From: Haloterrigena salifodinae
GTDB lineage: Archaea > Halobacteriota > Halobacteria > Halobacteriales > Natrialbaceae
Direction of reading: 5' to 3'
Length of the DNA: 64,000 bases
Assembly: GCF_003977755.1 (NCBI RefSeq)
Contig: NZ_RQWN01000006.1
Location: 1 to 64,000, forward strand
Below the pieces are notes generated by a model that was given only the letters and a program-made list of their open reading frames with translations, ran no database searches and was not told the DNA's origin. The position numbers were made by a program, and so were the translations under genes. Position 1 is the stretch's first letter, and each line of letters opens with the position of its first letter. Positions 43,628 through 54,489 of this stretch are shown piece by piece.

Positions 43628-44737
43628 ATGCCCATCACTAGCAGACGCCAGTACCTGATCACCGCAGGTACCGTCGGTGCGCTCGGGGTCGCCGGGTGTA
43701 CGGGCGGCGACGGTGACGGCTCGCTCCGGGTCGGGGTTTCACAGCATCTCGTGGGGGGTGACTGGGTGACCGCGTTCTACGAGGCGGGCGAACTGTACGC
43801 TCAGGAGGAGGGGATCGAGTACGACGTCGTCAGCCACGATCAGGATTCAGCCCAGCAGGTGACCGACATCCGGCAGTTCGTCGCCGAGGGCTACGACGCG
43901 ATCATCGCCGCGCCGTTCGACAAAGCGGTCGACGACGCGATCGACGAGGCCGCGGCGGAAGACATCCCCGTCTTCACGGTCAACGACCCGGGAACGACCG
44001 ACTCGATCAAAACGTTCACCGCGTTCGGCAACGCCGAAGCGGGCGAGACGTGCGCCGAACTGATGGTCGACGCGCTCGAGGAGCAGTACCCGGATCGGGA
44101 GGAGTACTCCGTGTTGCACGTCCGCGGCGCGTTCAACCAGCAGTCGAACGCGCGGACCGACGGCTTCGACGAGTACATCGGCGAGCAGGACCACGTCGAG
44201 GTCGTCGATACGATCCAGACCGACTGGAGCATCGACGATTCGCAGTCGACGACGACGGACTACCTGAGTGCGAACGATCCGCCGGACGGGATCTACGCGA
44301 CGAACATGACCTGCGGGATCGGCGTCCAGAACGCGCTCGAGCAGTTGGATCTCGCTGCTCCCGCCGGCGACGACGACCACATCGTCCACACGCAACCGGA
44401 CGCCGGTCCGGACGTGAACCCGTTGATCGAAGACGGCTACATCGATGCGACCGTCGATCAGCCGGTTCACTTCTACATTCCGCTGGCGATCAAACAGTTG
44501 CTCGACTACCTCGAGGACGGCGACGAGGCGCTTCCGCAGCCGGGCGAGACCGTCACCGAGGACGACTACTCGTTCGATCCCGTCGAGCACAACGGCGCCG
44601 AACTCTGGTCGGATCCAATCTGGGCGCCCGCCGAGGTCACCGAACGGGACGGCCACACGCACGTCCTGACCGCCGGCGTCGCCGTCACCGCCGAAAACGT
44701 CGATAACCCGGGTCTCTGGGGGAATATCTGGAGCTAG
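43628..44737 (+). CDS. CUT2-type sugar ABC transporter substrate-binding lipoprotein (RbsB-like)
   Basis: A 369-residue protein with a Tat/lipobox signal (SRRQYLITAGTVGALGVAGC). The mature part is a periplasmic-binding-protein type I fold as in RbsB/XylF: GVSQHLVGGDWVTAFYEAG, then YDAIIAAPFDKAVDDAIDEA, then FTVNDPG. The ATG 43628 directly precedes the signal. It is the first gene of a binding protein-permease-ATPase operon and faces the alpha-fucosidase gene. A monosaccharide such as L-fucose or L-rhamnose is the likely ligand. Confidence 0.9.
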   Translation: MPITSRRQYLITAGTVGALGVAGCTGGDGDGSLRVGVSQHLVGGDWVTAFYEAGELYAQEEGIEYDVVSHDQDSAQQVTDIRQFVAEGYDAIIAAPFDKAVDDAIDEAAAEDIPVFTVNDPGTTDSIKTFTAFGNAEAGETCAELMVDALEEQYPDREEYSVLHVRGAFNQQSNARTDGFDEYIGEQDHVEVVDTIQTDWSIDDSQSTTTDYLSANDPPDGIYATNMTCGIGVQNALEQLDLAAPAGDDDHIVHTQPDAGPDVNPLIEDGYIDATVDQPVHFYIPLAIKQLLDYLEDGDEALPQPGETVTEDDYSFDPVEHNGAELWSDPIWAPAEVTERDGHTHVLTAGVAVTAENVDNPGLWGNIWS

Positions 44738-44750
44738 CGAGCGCTGTGTT

Positions 44751-45751
44751 ATGAGTACGTCGAACATCGTTACGCGGCAGTTCGAACGGATCCCCGAACG
44801 AACGGTACTGGTGTTGCTCGAGAACATGATCTGGCCGATTCTGGCCGTCATCTCGCTGCTGATACTCGCGACCGTCCCGCGGGTCTTTACGAACACGATG
44901 GCACTCAGACTGATGCTCTTCGCGGCGGCGCCGCTCGGACTCGTCGTGCTGGCCGAGAGCATCTGCCTGCTGTCGGGCCACTTCGATCTCTCGGTCGGCG
45001 CCATCGCCGGCTTCTCCGCCGTGTTCACCGCGATGGTGCTCGCCGAGTGGAGCCTCGTCTCGAACCCCGTCCTCGGCGTCGCGATCGTCCTCGCGGTCGG
45101 CTCCGCGATCGGCGCCACGAACGGGATCATGATCGCGAAGCTCGGAATGAACCCCTTCCTGCAGACGCTGGCGTTCTTTATCATCTTCGGCGGCGGGAAG
45201 CTGGCCCTGACGACCCGACCGATCTCGGACCTTCCGGAGGGGTACGTCGCGCCCGGGGGCAACGAGTACGTCGCTATCGGAATCCTGCTCGCGTCCTTCG
45301 CGTGCATGGCGGTGGTCTTCCGGTACACGGCGTTCGGACAGGCCGTCTACGCGGTCGGAAGCGACGAGGAGGCCGCGCGCGCCGTCGGGATCCGCACCGA
45401 TCGAACGATCATCGCGGTCTATACGCTGAGCGGGTTCTTCTGTGCGCTCGCGGGCTGGCTGCTGACCGGCTACACGGGGATCGTCTCGCCCGATATCGCC
45501 GACGACATGGTGTTCTCCGCGTTCGCCGCCGCCATCATCGGCGGGATCAGCCTCTTCGGCGGTCGCGGCAAACTGCTCGGCGCGCTCGGCGGCGTATTGC
45601 TATTGAGCCTCGTCGAGACCGCGCTCAACGTCAGCGGGTTCGATCCGACGCTCATCGAAGTCGTCAACGGAGTCGTCCTCCTGTTCGCGATCCTACTGTA
45701 CAACACGAAAGAGAGCATCCGCGAACGAGTCCTTTCGGCGGGGGTCAGCTC

Positions 45752-45755
<4 letters not shown>
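44751..45755 (+). CDS. CUT2-type sugar ABC transporter permease (RbsC-like)
   Basis: A 334-residue membrane protein of the RbsC/XylH family with about nine or ten helices. LSGHFDLSVGAIAGFSAVFT and the cytoplasmic loop AVYAVGSDEEAARAVGIRTD are hallmark stretches. It follows the binding protein by 13 bp and overlaps the ATPase gene by 4 bp (ATGA). Confidence 0.9.
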
Positions 45756-46546
<791 letters not shown>

Positions 46547-46708
46547 ATTGATTCCCTTCCCTGACTACTGGCTTCCGAACGCGGCGATCAACTGGAGTTC
46601 CGATCGCTAATCCCGAACTCGAGTCCCGCTCTCCGACGCCCGAACTCACCGGGTGCGTCCGCTCTCGGGGATCGCCGCCGATATCGCAACCCGACGGTGT
46701 CGGATCCG

Positions 46709-47515
46709 TTACTGTAGGTTCCCGCCGCCGCTCACCCGCAGGATCGTGCCGACGACGTACGTGGCGGCGTCGCTGCAGAGGAACAACACCGCGTCGGCAA
46801 CGTCCGCCGGCCGGCCGAGGCGGCCCAGCGGGCGCTCGGCTGCCCACTCCTCGAGGACGTCCTCGGTCGTCTGTCCGGACCGATCGGCGGCGATTCGACC
46901 GGCCTCGCGGCGAAGTTGCCTCGAGTCGGTCGCGTCGGTCGAGACGGCGTTCATCCGGATGCCCTCTTTGGCCAACTCGTGGGCCATTCGCCATGTGAGT
47001 CCGTTGACCGCCGTTTTGGACGTCCCGTACAGCCCGCGTCCCCCGGTCCGCCGGTCGCCCGTCTGGCTCGTGACGTTGACGATCGATCCCTCGACGCCCC
47101 GCTCGATCATATGTCGAGCGACCAGTTTCGACGCGTAGTACTGGGCGCGCACGTTCACGTGCATCGTCGCCTCCCAGTCCTCAAGGGGTGCGTCGACCAT
47201 CGACGCTTCTTCTGGCCAGACGGCGGCGTTGTTGACGAGGATACCGATTTCGCCGAACGCGTCGATCGCCTCGTCGATCAACCGGTTGATCTCGTCCGTT
47301 CGCGAGAGATCCGCCGCCACGCCGACGATGGAGCCGTCGCCGAGCTCGTCCAGTTCGGCCGCCGTCTCGTCGACGTCCGACGCCGTTCGAGAGTTGACGA
47401 CGATGTCGGCGTCCGCCTCGGCGAGCGCCGTCGCGATTCCGCGCCCGATGCCGCTCGTCGACCCGGTTACGATGGCGGACTCTCCGCTGTAGTCGTACGC
47501 CGTGCGTCCAACCAT
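46709..47515 (-). CDS. short-chain dehydrogenase/reductase
   Basis: A 268-residue classical SDR. Cofactor motif TGSTSGIGRGIA (TGxxxGIG), NNA motif ILVNNAAVWPE, catalytic Ser in VNVTSQTG near 145 and the YxxxK pair in GRGLYGTSKTAVNG near 160. The C-terminus RLGRPADVADAVLFLCSDAA is standard. I use ATG 47515; three residues more are possible. It lies between the CUT2 importer and the IclR gene, divergent from the latter. In deoxysugar oxidation pathways SDRs act as L-fucose dehydrogenase or 2-keto-3-deoxy-acid 4-dehydrogenase; either would fit. Confidence 0.88.
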   Translation of the reverse strand: MVGRTAYDYSGESAIVTGSTSGIGRGIATALAEADADIVVNSRTASDVDETAAELDELGDGSIVGVAADLSRTDEINRLIDEAIDAFGEIGILVNNAAVWPEEASMVDAPLEDWEATMHVNVRAQYYASKLVARHMIERGVEGSIVNVTSQTGDRRTGGRGLYGTSKTAVNGLTWRMAHELAKEGIRMNAVSTDATDSRQLRREAGRIAADRSGQTTEDVLEEWAAERPLGRLGRPADVADAVLFLCSDAATYVVGTILRVSGGGNLQ

Positions 47516-47603
47516 ACCGCTCACTGCCAGCCGAGAACGTATATAATTACCTCAGATTGCGACGGGACAGCGACTCGTCACGGCCTTCGTTTCACAGTCT
47601 TGA

Positions 47604-47611
47604 ACCAAGGT
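47604..47611. promoter_or_regulatory. ACCAAGGT element before the IclR gene
   Basis: Same octamer as at 43573-43580, immediately upstream of the T-rich stretch that could be the IclR promoter. It is a candidate site for autoregulation. Confidence 0.3.
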
Positions 47612-47641
47612 TTTTGTGTGATGAACGATACTAGCAAGCTA

Positions 47642-48406
47642 ATGTCTCCCACAGCGAGGAACCCCATCAAATCGACGCGGACGACGTTTCGCATCCTCGA
47701 GGCGCTCGTGGAACTCGACGGCGCGGGCGTGACGGCGGTCGCCGACCACCTCGATCTCCCGAAGAGCAACGTTCACAACTACCTCAGTACGCTCGAGGAA
47801 GCGGGGTACGTGGTGAAACGGGGGACGACGTTCCACGTCGGTATCCGGTTTCTGGAACTCGGCGCCCACGCCCGGAATCGGCGCGATCTGTACGACATCG
47901 CCCGCCCCGAGATGGACAAGATCGCTGATGAAGAGGGCGAACTGGTGAACCTCCTCGTCGAGGAACACGGCCGCGGGACCTACATCTACCGGGTCGCCGG
48001 CGACGATGCCGTCCAGGTAGACGCCCACGTGGGAACGCGCGTTCACCTCCACTGTACGGCCCTCGGCAAAGCGATCCTCGCCCACCTCCCGGAAGAGCGC
48101 GTCGACGAAATCGTCACCCGGCACGGCCTGCCGGCGGTCACCGACGACACGATCACGGATCGCAACGAATTACGCGAAACGCTCGCCGACGTCCGAGAGC
48201 GGGGCATCGCCTTCGATAGGGAGGAACGCGTCGAGGGGCTCCGCTGTGCGGCGGCGCCGATCTGCAGCAACACTGGCCGCGTCCTCGGAGCGCTCTCGAT
48301 ATCGGGACCGACGACGCGGATTCAGGACGAACGACTCGAGGAGGAGATTCCCTCGTTGCTCGAACGTGCGACGAACGTGATCGAACTAAACATCACGTAT
48401 TCCTAA
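47642..48406 (+). CDS. IclR-family transcriptional regulator
   Basis: A 254-residue regulator: helix-turn-helix at about 10-60 (TTFRILEALVELDGAGVTAV, LDLPKSNVHNYLSTLE), effector domain about 75-250 (GELVNLLVEEHGRGTYIY, TALGKAILAHLP, GLRCAAAPI). ATG 47642 is chosen; an in-frame ATG at 47621 would add seven residues. It is divergent from the SDR gene and near the CUT2 importer, so it probably senses the sugar or an oxidation product. It resembles the decayed regulator at 18762-19335. Confidence 0.9.
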   Translation: MSPTARNPIKSTRTTFRILEALVELDGAGVTAVADHLDLPKSNVHNYLSTLEEAGYVVKRGTTFHVGIRFLELGAHARNRRDLYDIARPEMDKIADEEGELVNLLVEEHGRGTYIYRVAGDDAVQVDAHVGTRVHLHCTALGKAILAHLPEERVDEIVTRHGLPAVTDDTITDRNELRETLADVRERGIAFDREERVEGLRCAAAPICSNTGRVLGALSISGPTTRIQDERLEEEIPSLLERATNVIELNITYS

Positions 48407-48533
48407 CTCGAACGTCTCCCTGTGTTCGCATCGCTCGAGACGAACTCGAAGTCGTTTTCATTGCGTTTTCAGTCACCTTCTCCCCACTCGAATCGCTTTA
48501 ACCGAGCTGTGTTCGGCGAACGGAACCTCGTGT

Positions 48534-48698
48534 ATGACTTGCTGGTGAAACTCGCAATCGAGGGCGAGAACACGACGTACGCACCGCGTGTGGATTCAAA
48601 TCAGTTCCTCACGGTGGCGAAGAAGTACTACGGCCTCGACCCACCGGACTAACTCTGAATCACCCTGTGTGTGCTGACGGTTGAGCGGCGGAGCTGTC
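48534..48698 (+). pseudogene. 3' end of an IS4-like element, inverted relative to its neighbour
   Basis: The reading DLLVKLAIEGENTTYAPRVD and NQFLTVAKKYYGLDPPD, ending at 48652, is almost identical to the last 40 residues of the transposase at 49036. The match continues about 45 bp beyond the stop (TTGAGCGGCGG...CTGT). The two ends point at each other across about 290 bp, so this is the leftover of a second copy in opposite orientation. Confidence 0.8.
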
Positions 48699-49035
48699 CT
48701 GTGCCGTTTGTTTTCGACTGATTTCCGGCCATTCCTGAAATGGCGACCGCATCTCTCCTTGACGTTCCTTTCGTACAATCGAATTGCAGTGATAGGAACA
48801 GCGTTTCAACCGATTATGTAGGCAAATGCCTGCCTTCAGCACTTCTAGAAGACAGGTATGTGACCAAATAATCGGTTGAACCGAGGTTCCTTGCGACATA
48901 CCACGCCCATACGAAAACGCCCTGAGAAGACGCTGAGGGAGGCGATTCAGAAACAGCCAGAATTCTTCTGAAAATAAGGTACATAGAACAGCGCCGCCGC
49001 TCAATGGTCAGCGAACATCTGACCGACCGACGGTG

Positions 49036-50909
49036 TTAGTCCGGCGGGTCGAGACCGTAGTATTTCTTCGCCACCGTCAGGAACTGGTTCGCGTCCACAC
49101 GCGGTGCGTACGTCGTGTTCTCGCCCTCGATTGCGAGTTTCACCAGCAAGTCTACCAGCCGCCAGACGTTGTACAGCACGCACGCGAACACGAAGTTGAA
49201 GAACCGATACGTGTGGCGCTTGCTCGTCGTACGGACTCGGAACGTCTTGATTTGCTTGTAGCCGTTCTCGATGCCCCAGCGATGGCGGTAGCGGCGAACC
49301 ATCCGCTCAACCATATGGATGCGCTCGGCCTCGCTATCACCCTCATTCAGCGTCACGCTGGGATGATTCGTCTCGAACAACGCGTACTCCCGTGCATCCT
49401 TCTTACTTCCCACGGTCGGCTCGTTCTCCTCCTCTTCTCGAAGTTCCTCTGTGAGGGCACTGAAACCGTGCTGAGCATCCCCCTCCTCCAGTTCGATACC
49501 GAGGTCAGCAAGGTCTTCTCGCATCTCTTCGCGGATGTCCAGTCTCTCCTCATCTCTGTCCCCCTCATTCTCGTTCTCTGCTTCGAAATCATCGTCAGCA
49601 CTGGACGGGAGGTACATCCGCTTGCGAGTCGGGCCGCTTGAGACTGGTTCCACCTCGATGTGAACCGTCTCCCCGGAACGGCGGAGTCGCGTACACGTCG
49701 CCTTCGCTGACTCGTGTTTCCGTGCGCCATTTAGATAGTACACACCGTGCTTGTCGCACGAGTCTTTCACACCCTCGCTGTCGAACTCTCTATCCATCAT
49801 CACAAGTTCGATGTCGTCCACGAGGTCAAGTGCGTTCTCTAGCAGACTGTCCACGATGTCGGCCCGCTTCATCCCCCGTTTGACGGGAATGGCGTCCAGC
49901 ACGAGCGGGATGTCGTATCCAACAATCTGAATGGTCGCCCACTGATAGTACACTTCACCGTCTTTGTAGCCGAGAATCCAGTCTTCCGTGATGTTGTTAT
50001 CATCGTCGCGCTCGATTTTGCCCGTCCACGGGTTGCCCTTGGTGACAGAGTTTGCCGACAAGTTCGGAGTTGTGCCGAGCGCGGGCGATGAGCATCCGTG
50101 TAGTCTCGTGAAGCATCGAACGCATATCCTCGACAGTGAGTTTTCCTATCTGGTAGCGGTGGTCCGATGCACTCGGTGTGCGGTCACGCTGAGAGTCGAT
50201 GTAGAAGGAGTGCTGGCCGCTCTGGGCGTACATGTTCTCTCGCATCCCCATGTACGCGTGCTGTTCCCAGAACGCGTTCTCGTGAACCACGGTGTTCTCG
50301 GCCCGCTTCAGGTAGAACGTGTCCGTGACAAACGGTTTGGCCTGTTGCCAGACCTCTTTGGTCTTCTCTGCAACGAGCCGCTGTTCACTCCGTTTTGAGG
50401 TGATGTCGCGTTCCTCGGGGCGGAACACGGGGTCGGGTGCGGGGATGCCTTGTTCGCGGGCGAAGGCGAGGGCTTCCTCGGTGGCCGTCCGCACGAACTC
50501 GCGCTGTACGTCGGTAAACTCCTCGTTCCACATCTCCCAGAGCCGCGACTGACTCGGCGTTCCACTCGTGTCGCGGTCGTGGTCGATGGGGAATCCGAAG
50601 TCGCGGCAGATGTTGGGGAACGAGTGGAGGAAGTAGCGCGGAGGAATTCTTCGCGGCAGTCCCACGCAAGTCGGAGCATATGGGCTTTCATCCACGCAAA
50701 GATGGACGTGGTGTTCCGGTGCCAATCCTCACGGGTGTCGCCGTAGGTCTTATCTTGGAAGAAGGCATTCCGCAAGACTTCCACGAAGTCCGGTTCCCGG
50801 CGTAGTGGGTGAGGAAGTGAATACTTCCGGTGTAGGTCTCGTCGTTGATAGTGAACGTGAAGTACCTGTCGTGGTCGAATGGGGAGTCAGTAGGTTGAGC
50901 AACCGACAC
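49036..50909 (-). pseudogene. IS4-like transposase broken by frameshifts
   Basis: The protein is spread over four frames. The N-terminus starts at 50909 (FDHDRYFTFTINDETYTGSI). A shift near 50800 leads to EVLRNAFFQDKTYGDTREDW. A shift near 50660 leads to RRIPPRYFLHSFPNICRDFG and a long frame to about 50050. A last shift leads to the C-terminal 341-codon frame (GNPWTGKIERDDDNNITEDW). The catalytic region contains ELVMMDREFDSEGV and YRHRWGIENGYKQIK, which fits the Y-x2-R-x3-E-x6-K signature of IS4-family transposases. With at least three frameshifts it should be inactive unless the frame changes are programmed, which is unlikely. Confidence 0.8.
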
Positions 50910-51054
50910 TAGTTGATAGCACGAGAAACGTCGTATATAATAGTATGTATCTTGATGAGACCCTGAACGGAGAACATCCGATAAATGCAGGTGAAGCCGT
51001 CTACAGATTTTTCAAAAGATGACTATCTGGAAAATAGATTCCAAGAAATCGGTT

Positions 51055-51492
51055 TTATCCCGTTGCAGGTGCTGGATGATTGCCGTTATCACGCCGTGCG
51101 CTAACGCTGAGGGCTATCGCAGCAGTCAATAAGCCCACTGCCGAGACCATGAAAAACCATCCCAGCCAGATACTGAAGACGGAAATTCCTACGCTAACAA
51201 TTGCAGTTCCCCATGTTATGCGTCGGTGGTTGGTCCATGTAGCGATTCCGCCGATAGCGACGAGGCTTAGGAGGAGAACTGCCCAGAAGAACAGCGTAGA
51301 TGCATTGCTACCAGCACTCCCAACAAGATAGTCGATGCCCGCTACACATCCTTCGGTTCCACCACTTGTCTGAGAACACGAGACTGAACCGAATGCGCCC
51401 ATGAGATAGAGAAATCCATACACTCCGGCCAGACTGGCCAAGCCAGCAGCAATTTGGGCGACACGTCTGGGACCGACCGTGGCATTCACCAT
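51055..51492 (-). CDS. small four-helix membrane protein, function unknown
   Basis: A 145-residue protein with four hydrophobic segments (about 12-32, 60-80, 88-108 and 112-132) and two cysteines in an outer loop (SCSQTSGGTEGC). The start is ATG 51492. It lies between the transposase remnant and the recombinase gene and may be element cargo. The family is not recognised. Confidence 0.6.
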   Translation of the reverse strand: MVNATVGPRRVAQIAAGLASLAGVYGFLYLMGAFGSVSCSQTSGGTEGCVAGIDYLVGSAGSNASTLFFWAVLLLSLVAIGGIATWTNHRRITWGTAIVSVGISVFSIWLGWFFMVSAVGLLTAAIALSVSARRDNGNHPAPATG

Positions 51493-51857
51493 AATAGAGA
51501 CAATGATGTATAGAGACTTTAACATTCCCCGGATAAACATGATTCACTCAGTACGCATTTGTATTGAACGGCCAGTCTGCGAGAAGCGGTTGTGAAGTAA
51601 AGTCCGTTGAATGAGAAATCCAAGCGATTATTTCTGACGTGCCTGCCTTCTAAGCACTTCCGATTGCTATAGCGATATACGATATATACCCTCTCGGCGT
51701 CAGATGGATGGAATATTATTTATCTCGTGTGTCCTGCAAGCGACACACGGCTAAACAATAGCCTTATGTGACTGTCAATTGTGGCAGAACCTACGAAAAT
51801 GAGCGTCTTCGAATACCACCAACCCGGAGGAAACGCCTTTCTCGAGCGGGTAAAACG
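51493..51857. other. 365-bp AT-rich gap before the recombinase
   Basis: AT-rich, with ATATACGATATATACC near 51675 as a possible promoter. TGCCTGCCTTCTAAGCACTT at 51639 resembles TGCCTGCCTTCAGCACTT at 48833, a possible shared element end, unproven. No gene seen. Confidence 0.35.
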
Positions 51858-53081
51858 ATGAGTAGCGAGCAAATCAACTGGTCTCGGATGTCCCTCGAGG
51901 AACTCCAGACGACGTGGAACACCGAGGTCGAACCCAACCTCCAACGCGAGGGCATCGATCTTGACGACCGGCCGACCTACCAAGAGGTCGCCGACGCCGG
52001 CTACGGTGGTATCGCGTACGCGCTGCGCGAACACCACGATCTGACGTTGACCGAGTTCCTTGCGACCATCGGCTACGTAGACCCTGATGATGACACCTAC
52101 CAGTGGGGTATCGACGACGAAACCACGGTTGACGCGCTCGAGGCGTTCCTGCGACGGGTCAAGCGCAAGCGTGCCGAGACAACCGCCGACTCGAAACGCT
52201 ACCGACTCGCAACCTACGTGCGGCTGTACGAGACAGTCCACGGGACGGCGGCGATCGCCGACCGCGTGATGGACGAGGAGAACGAGTACGACGAACTCCG
52301 GCGTGTCGAAACCGTCCTGTACGAACTCGACGACGAACTCGAGAGTCCCGAATCGAAACTCCGGTATCTGAGCGACATTCGGCAGTGGTATGAGCACCTC
52401 GAGACACGCCACGGGGCGCCGTTCAACCCGGCCAAGAACGTCGACCACGACGATATCTGGCGGGGAGAACTCGACGACGAGAAGGATAACCCTGCACTCT
52501 CGAGCGACCAAGTCGGAAAACTGTACAACGCTGTCGAGAGCCCGGACGAGGAACTCCTCGTACTTGCGCTGTGCGCGTGGGGGCTACGCCGGAGCGAGGT
52601 TGCATCGTTGCACGTCTCCCAGCTCGTACTTGAGAGCGACGACCCACACATCGCGTTCGACGAACGGAAGAACGGACCGGGCACGGTCGCGTTGATCTAC
52701 GGTGTTCCTGAACTCGCCGACCGCGTCGACGCACTCGGAAGCGACGATCGTGACTGGAACGGTTACCTCTTCCCGTCGCGAAAGTCCTCGAGCGGCCACA
52801 TCACCGGCGAGACGGTACAGGCTCGGTTCAAGCGGCTGGCCGAACGAGCGGAGGTCCGCGTTCGTGGGGACTGGCCGACGTCGAAAATGGGGCGGCGGTT
52901 CTGGTATACGACGTACAATCAGGCGATGAACGACCTCCTGAACAATCTCGATGCGATTGCTGGCGACCAGGGAAGTTCTGACGCGAGCGTGGTCCTGAAA
53001 AACTATCTCTCGGAAGCCGAGCGGCGGAAGTACCGACGCGAGTTTATGCGCGACCGGCTCGAGGAAGCGTTCGCCGATTAA
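51858..53081 (+). CDS. tyrosine recombinase / phage-type integrase
   Basis: A 407-residue site-specific recombinase. Residues about 110-215 are a SAM-like core-binding domain. The catalytic domain holds the first Arg in CAWGLRRSEVASLHVSQL near residue 250, a Lys in FDERKNGPGTVAL, a K-x-x-R box in TSKMGRRFWYTTYNQAM near 340 instead of the usual H-x-x-R, and the putative nucleophile Tyr in VLKNYLSEAERR near 382. K-x-x-R in this box is known from some archaeal virus integrases. The start is ATG 51858; codons upstream to 51768 are improbable. It probably moved, or moves, the DNA around 48-54 kb; no tRNA target is visible. Confidence 0.8.
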   Translation: MSSEQINWSRMSLEELQTTWNTEVEPNLQREGIDLDDRPTYQEVADAGYGGIAYALREHHDLTLTEFLATIGYVDPDDDTYQWGIDDETTVDALEAFLRRVKRKRAETTADSKRYRLATYVRLYETVHGTAAIADRVMDEENEYDELRRVETVLYELDDELESPESKLRYLSDIRQWYEHLETRHGAPFNPAKNVDHDDIWRGELDDEKDNPALSSDQVGKLYNAVESPDEELLVLALCAWGLRRSEVASLHVSQLVLESDDPHIAFDERKNGPGTVALIYGVPELADRVDALGSDDRDWNGYLFPSRKSSSGHITGETVQARFKRLAERAEVRVRGDWPTSKMGRRFWYTTYNQAMNDLLNNLDAIAGDQGSSDASVVLKNYLSEAERRKYRREFMRDRLEEAFAD

Positions 53082-53622
53082 TCTCCCTACGGACAGCACG
53101 AAGATTTACCTCACTGTCGTTGAGTTCTAATAACATGACACCAGAACAACCTCCTACGGCTGACGGAGAAGTTAACGGAGGAAGAGGTGGATGAAGTATT
53201 AGAACCGATTTGCGAGTATATAGACGACGAACTCTTGATGGAGTAGGGTAGAGCTGCAAGGTCTTGGTTACAACCTCACACGCCACGTTTCCGCTGCAAT
53301 TAGACCTGTTCAAGGACAGCGGAAGGTGGTTCTACTCCCGCTGAATCCGAACCCCAATTCCGCGAGTATCGATTTTGCCTTCGGTCGGTAGCCCATCGCC
53401 GTCGACGATATGAAGGATTGACTTGCCTCCGACGAGGGGACAGAAGCTGAGGAGTTGCGACATGAAATCGAAGCACCCGAAAAGCGTATTGACGACCTCA
53501 CGAGCTTCCGGGCAGGGACGGAGGTACAGGGATGACCGCTGACAGCTTGTGTATCTCAGTGTCTTCTGTAAAATGATAGAGTGATGCCCGAGACGGGTTA
53601 CTCCAGGTGAAATCGTTTGCTG
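53082..53622. other. 541-bp gap with decayed coding fragments
   Basis: Two short frames without starts look like protein remnants: LRLTEKLTEEEVDEVLEPIC at about 53150-53246, and EAEELRHEIEAPEKRIDDLT at about 53440-53535, a coiled-coil type. I do not recognise either family. Confidence 0.4.
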
Positions 53623-54015
53623 TTAGTTTTGCTGTGCTCGCTTGAAGAAAGCGATTGCAGCGCCGAGGAGCACGAGATTCTGAAGGAACGAGGTGAGTTC
53701 TTCGTCATATGACTCTTCGTCGACGGCCCAGAAATCGTGCATAACCGGAGTTACACCGATAAAGAACGTGGCGATACTGGCTGTAGACAGCTTGGGTAGT
53801 TTCCAGAGGCCGATGCCAAGGCTGCCTCCGAGGAGGAGACCACTCGAGGTTGGGACGAGTTTGTCTGCGAGAGGGACGTCTTTGGCCTCTGCATAGGCAA
53901 TTCTTCCGTCGAGATTCGTCAAGTTGCGGAGTGCGAGTGCTGCAAGTCCACTCCCAAAGAGGAGTCGACCAAGCAACGACGGTGGGCTCTCGTCGAGAGA
54001 GGCGGAATCAGACAT
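53623..54015 (-). CDS. DoxX-family membrane protein
   Basis: A 130-residue protein with four hydrophobic segments and the DoxX layout: LLFGSGLAALALRNLTNLDG at the first helix, AYAEAKDVPLADKLVPTSSG in the first loop, FFIGVTPVMHDFWAVDEESY before the last helix. DoxX relatives form small membrane parts of redox or quinone-linked systems; the exact role is unknown. Confidence 0.75.
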   Translation of the reverse strand: MSDSASLDESPPSLLGRLLFGSGLAALALRNLTNLDGRIAYAEAKDVPLADKLVPTSSGLLLGGSLGIGLWKLPKLSTASIATFFIGVTPVMHDFWAVDEESYDEELTSFLQNLVLLGAAIAFFKRAQQN

Positions 54016-54117
54016 CAACTAAAGCAGAGGGCGGTGGCAGGTTAACTGCTACTATCTCCGATGCTCCTGCCGCTATCTCGGGAATGGAACACAGTGTGCT
54101 TGTGGTGTAATTGTGTC

Positions 54118-54489
54118 ATGCCGACCAAACAACGCGACATCGGGGATCAGTCGTGTTGTCTCGCCGTCGACCTCGATACCGGCCTCGTTCGTGGATTCCG
54201 GATTTGCCGGTCGGCTTCCTTGGTGATCGACGGCGGAGCAATCGTCCGTTTCCGAAGGATCGCACCGATATCGCTGCTGGGCTCAGATCGTTCGACTGTG
54301 GCCTTCTCGACGGCCGTGTACTTACTCGCCGCGTGGTCATTCGGAAACAGCGGCCACTCGTCGATCGGAGGATCCTACGCTCAAGGGCGTCATGAGCGGC
54401 TTCCGTCAGCCCGACGGTTGGATGGAGAGCCACGTGAGGAAATCATCGACCGACTCGAACGGACTCGAGAGCTAGCAAAGCAAGCGTAG
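54118..54489 (+). CDS. hypothetical protein, possibly frameshifted
   Basis: A 123-codon frame beginning MPTKQRDIGDQSCCLAVDLD. The last 35 residues (HERLPSARRLDGEPREEIID, then RLERTRELAKQA) look like real acidic/basic helical protein, but the middle is unusually hydrophobic and Ser-rich, and the codon use is not typical. It may be a small gene with compensating frameshifts. Family not recognised. Confidence 0.35.
   Translation: MPTKQRDIGDQSCCLAVDLDTGLVRGFRICRSASLVIDGGAIVRFRRIAPISLLGSDRSTVAFSTAVYLLAAWSFGNSGHSSIGGSYAQGRHERLPSARRLDGEPREEIIDRLERTRELAKQA

Noticed and set aside
45047-45751. Upstream extension of the CUT2 ATPase frame
   Set aside because: Arg-rich shadow of the permease gene; Walker A lies at the normal distance from ATG 45752.
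46916-47641. Upstream extension of the IclR frame
   Set aside because: Opposite-strand shadow of the SDR gene; the IclR helix-turn-helix begins right after 47642.
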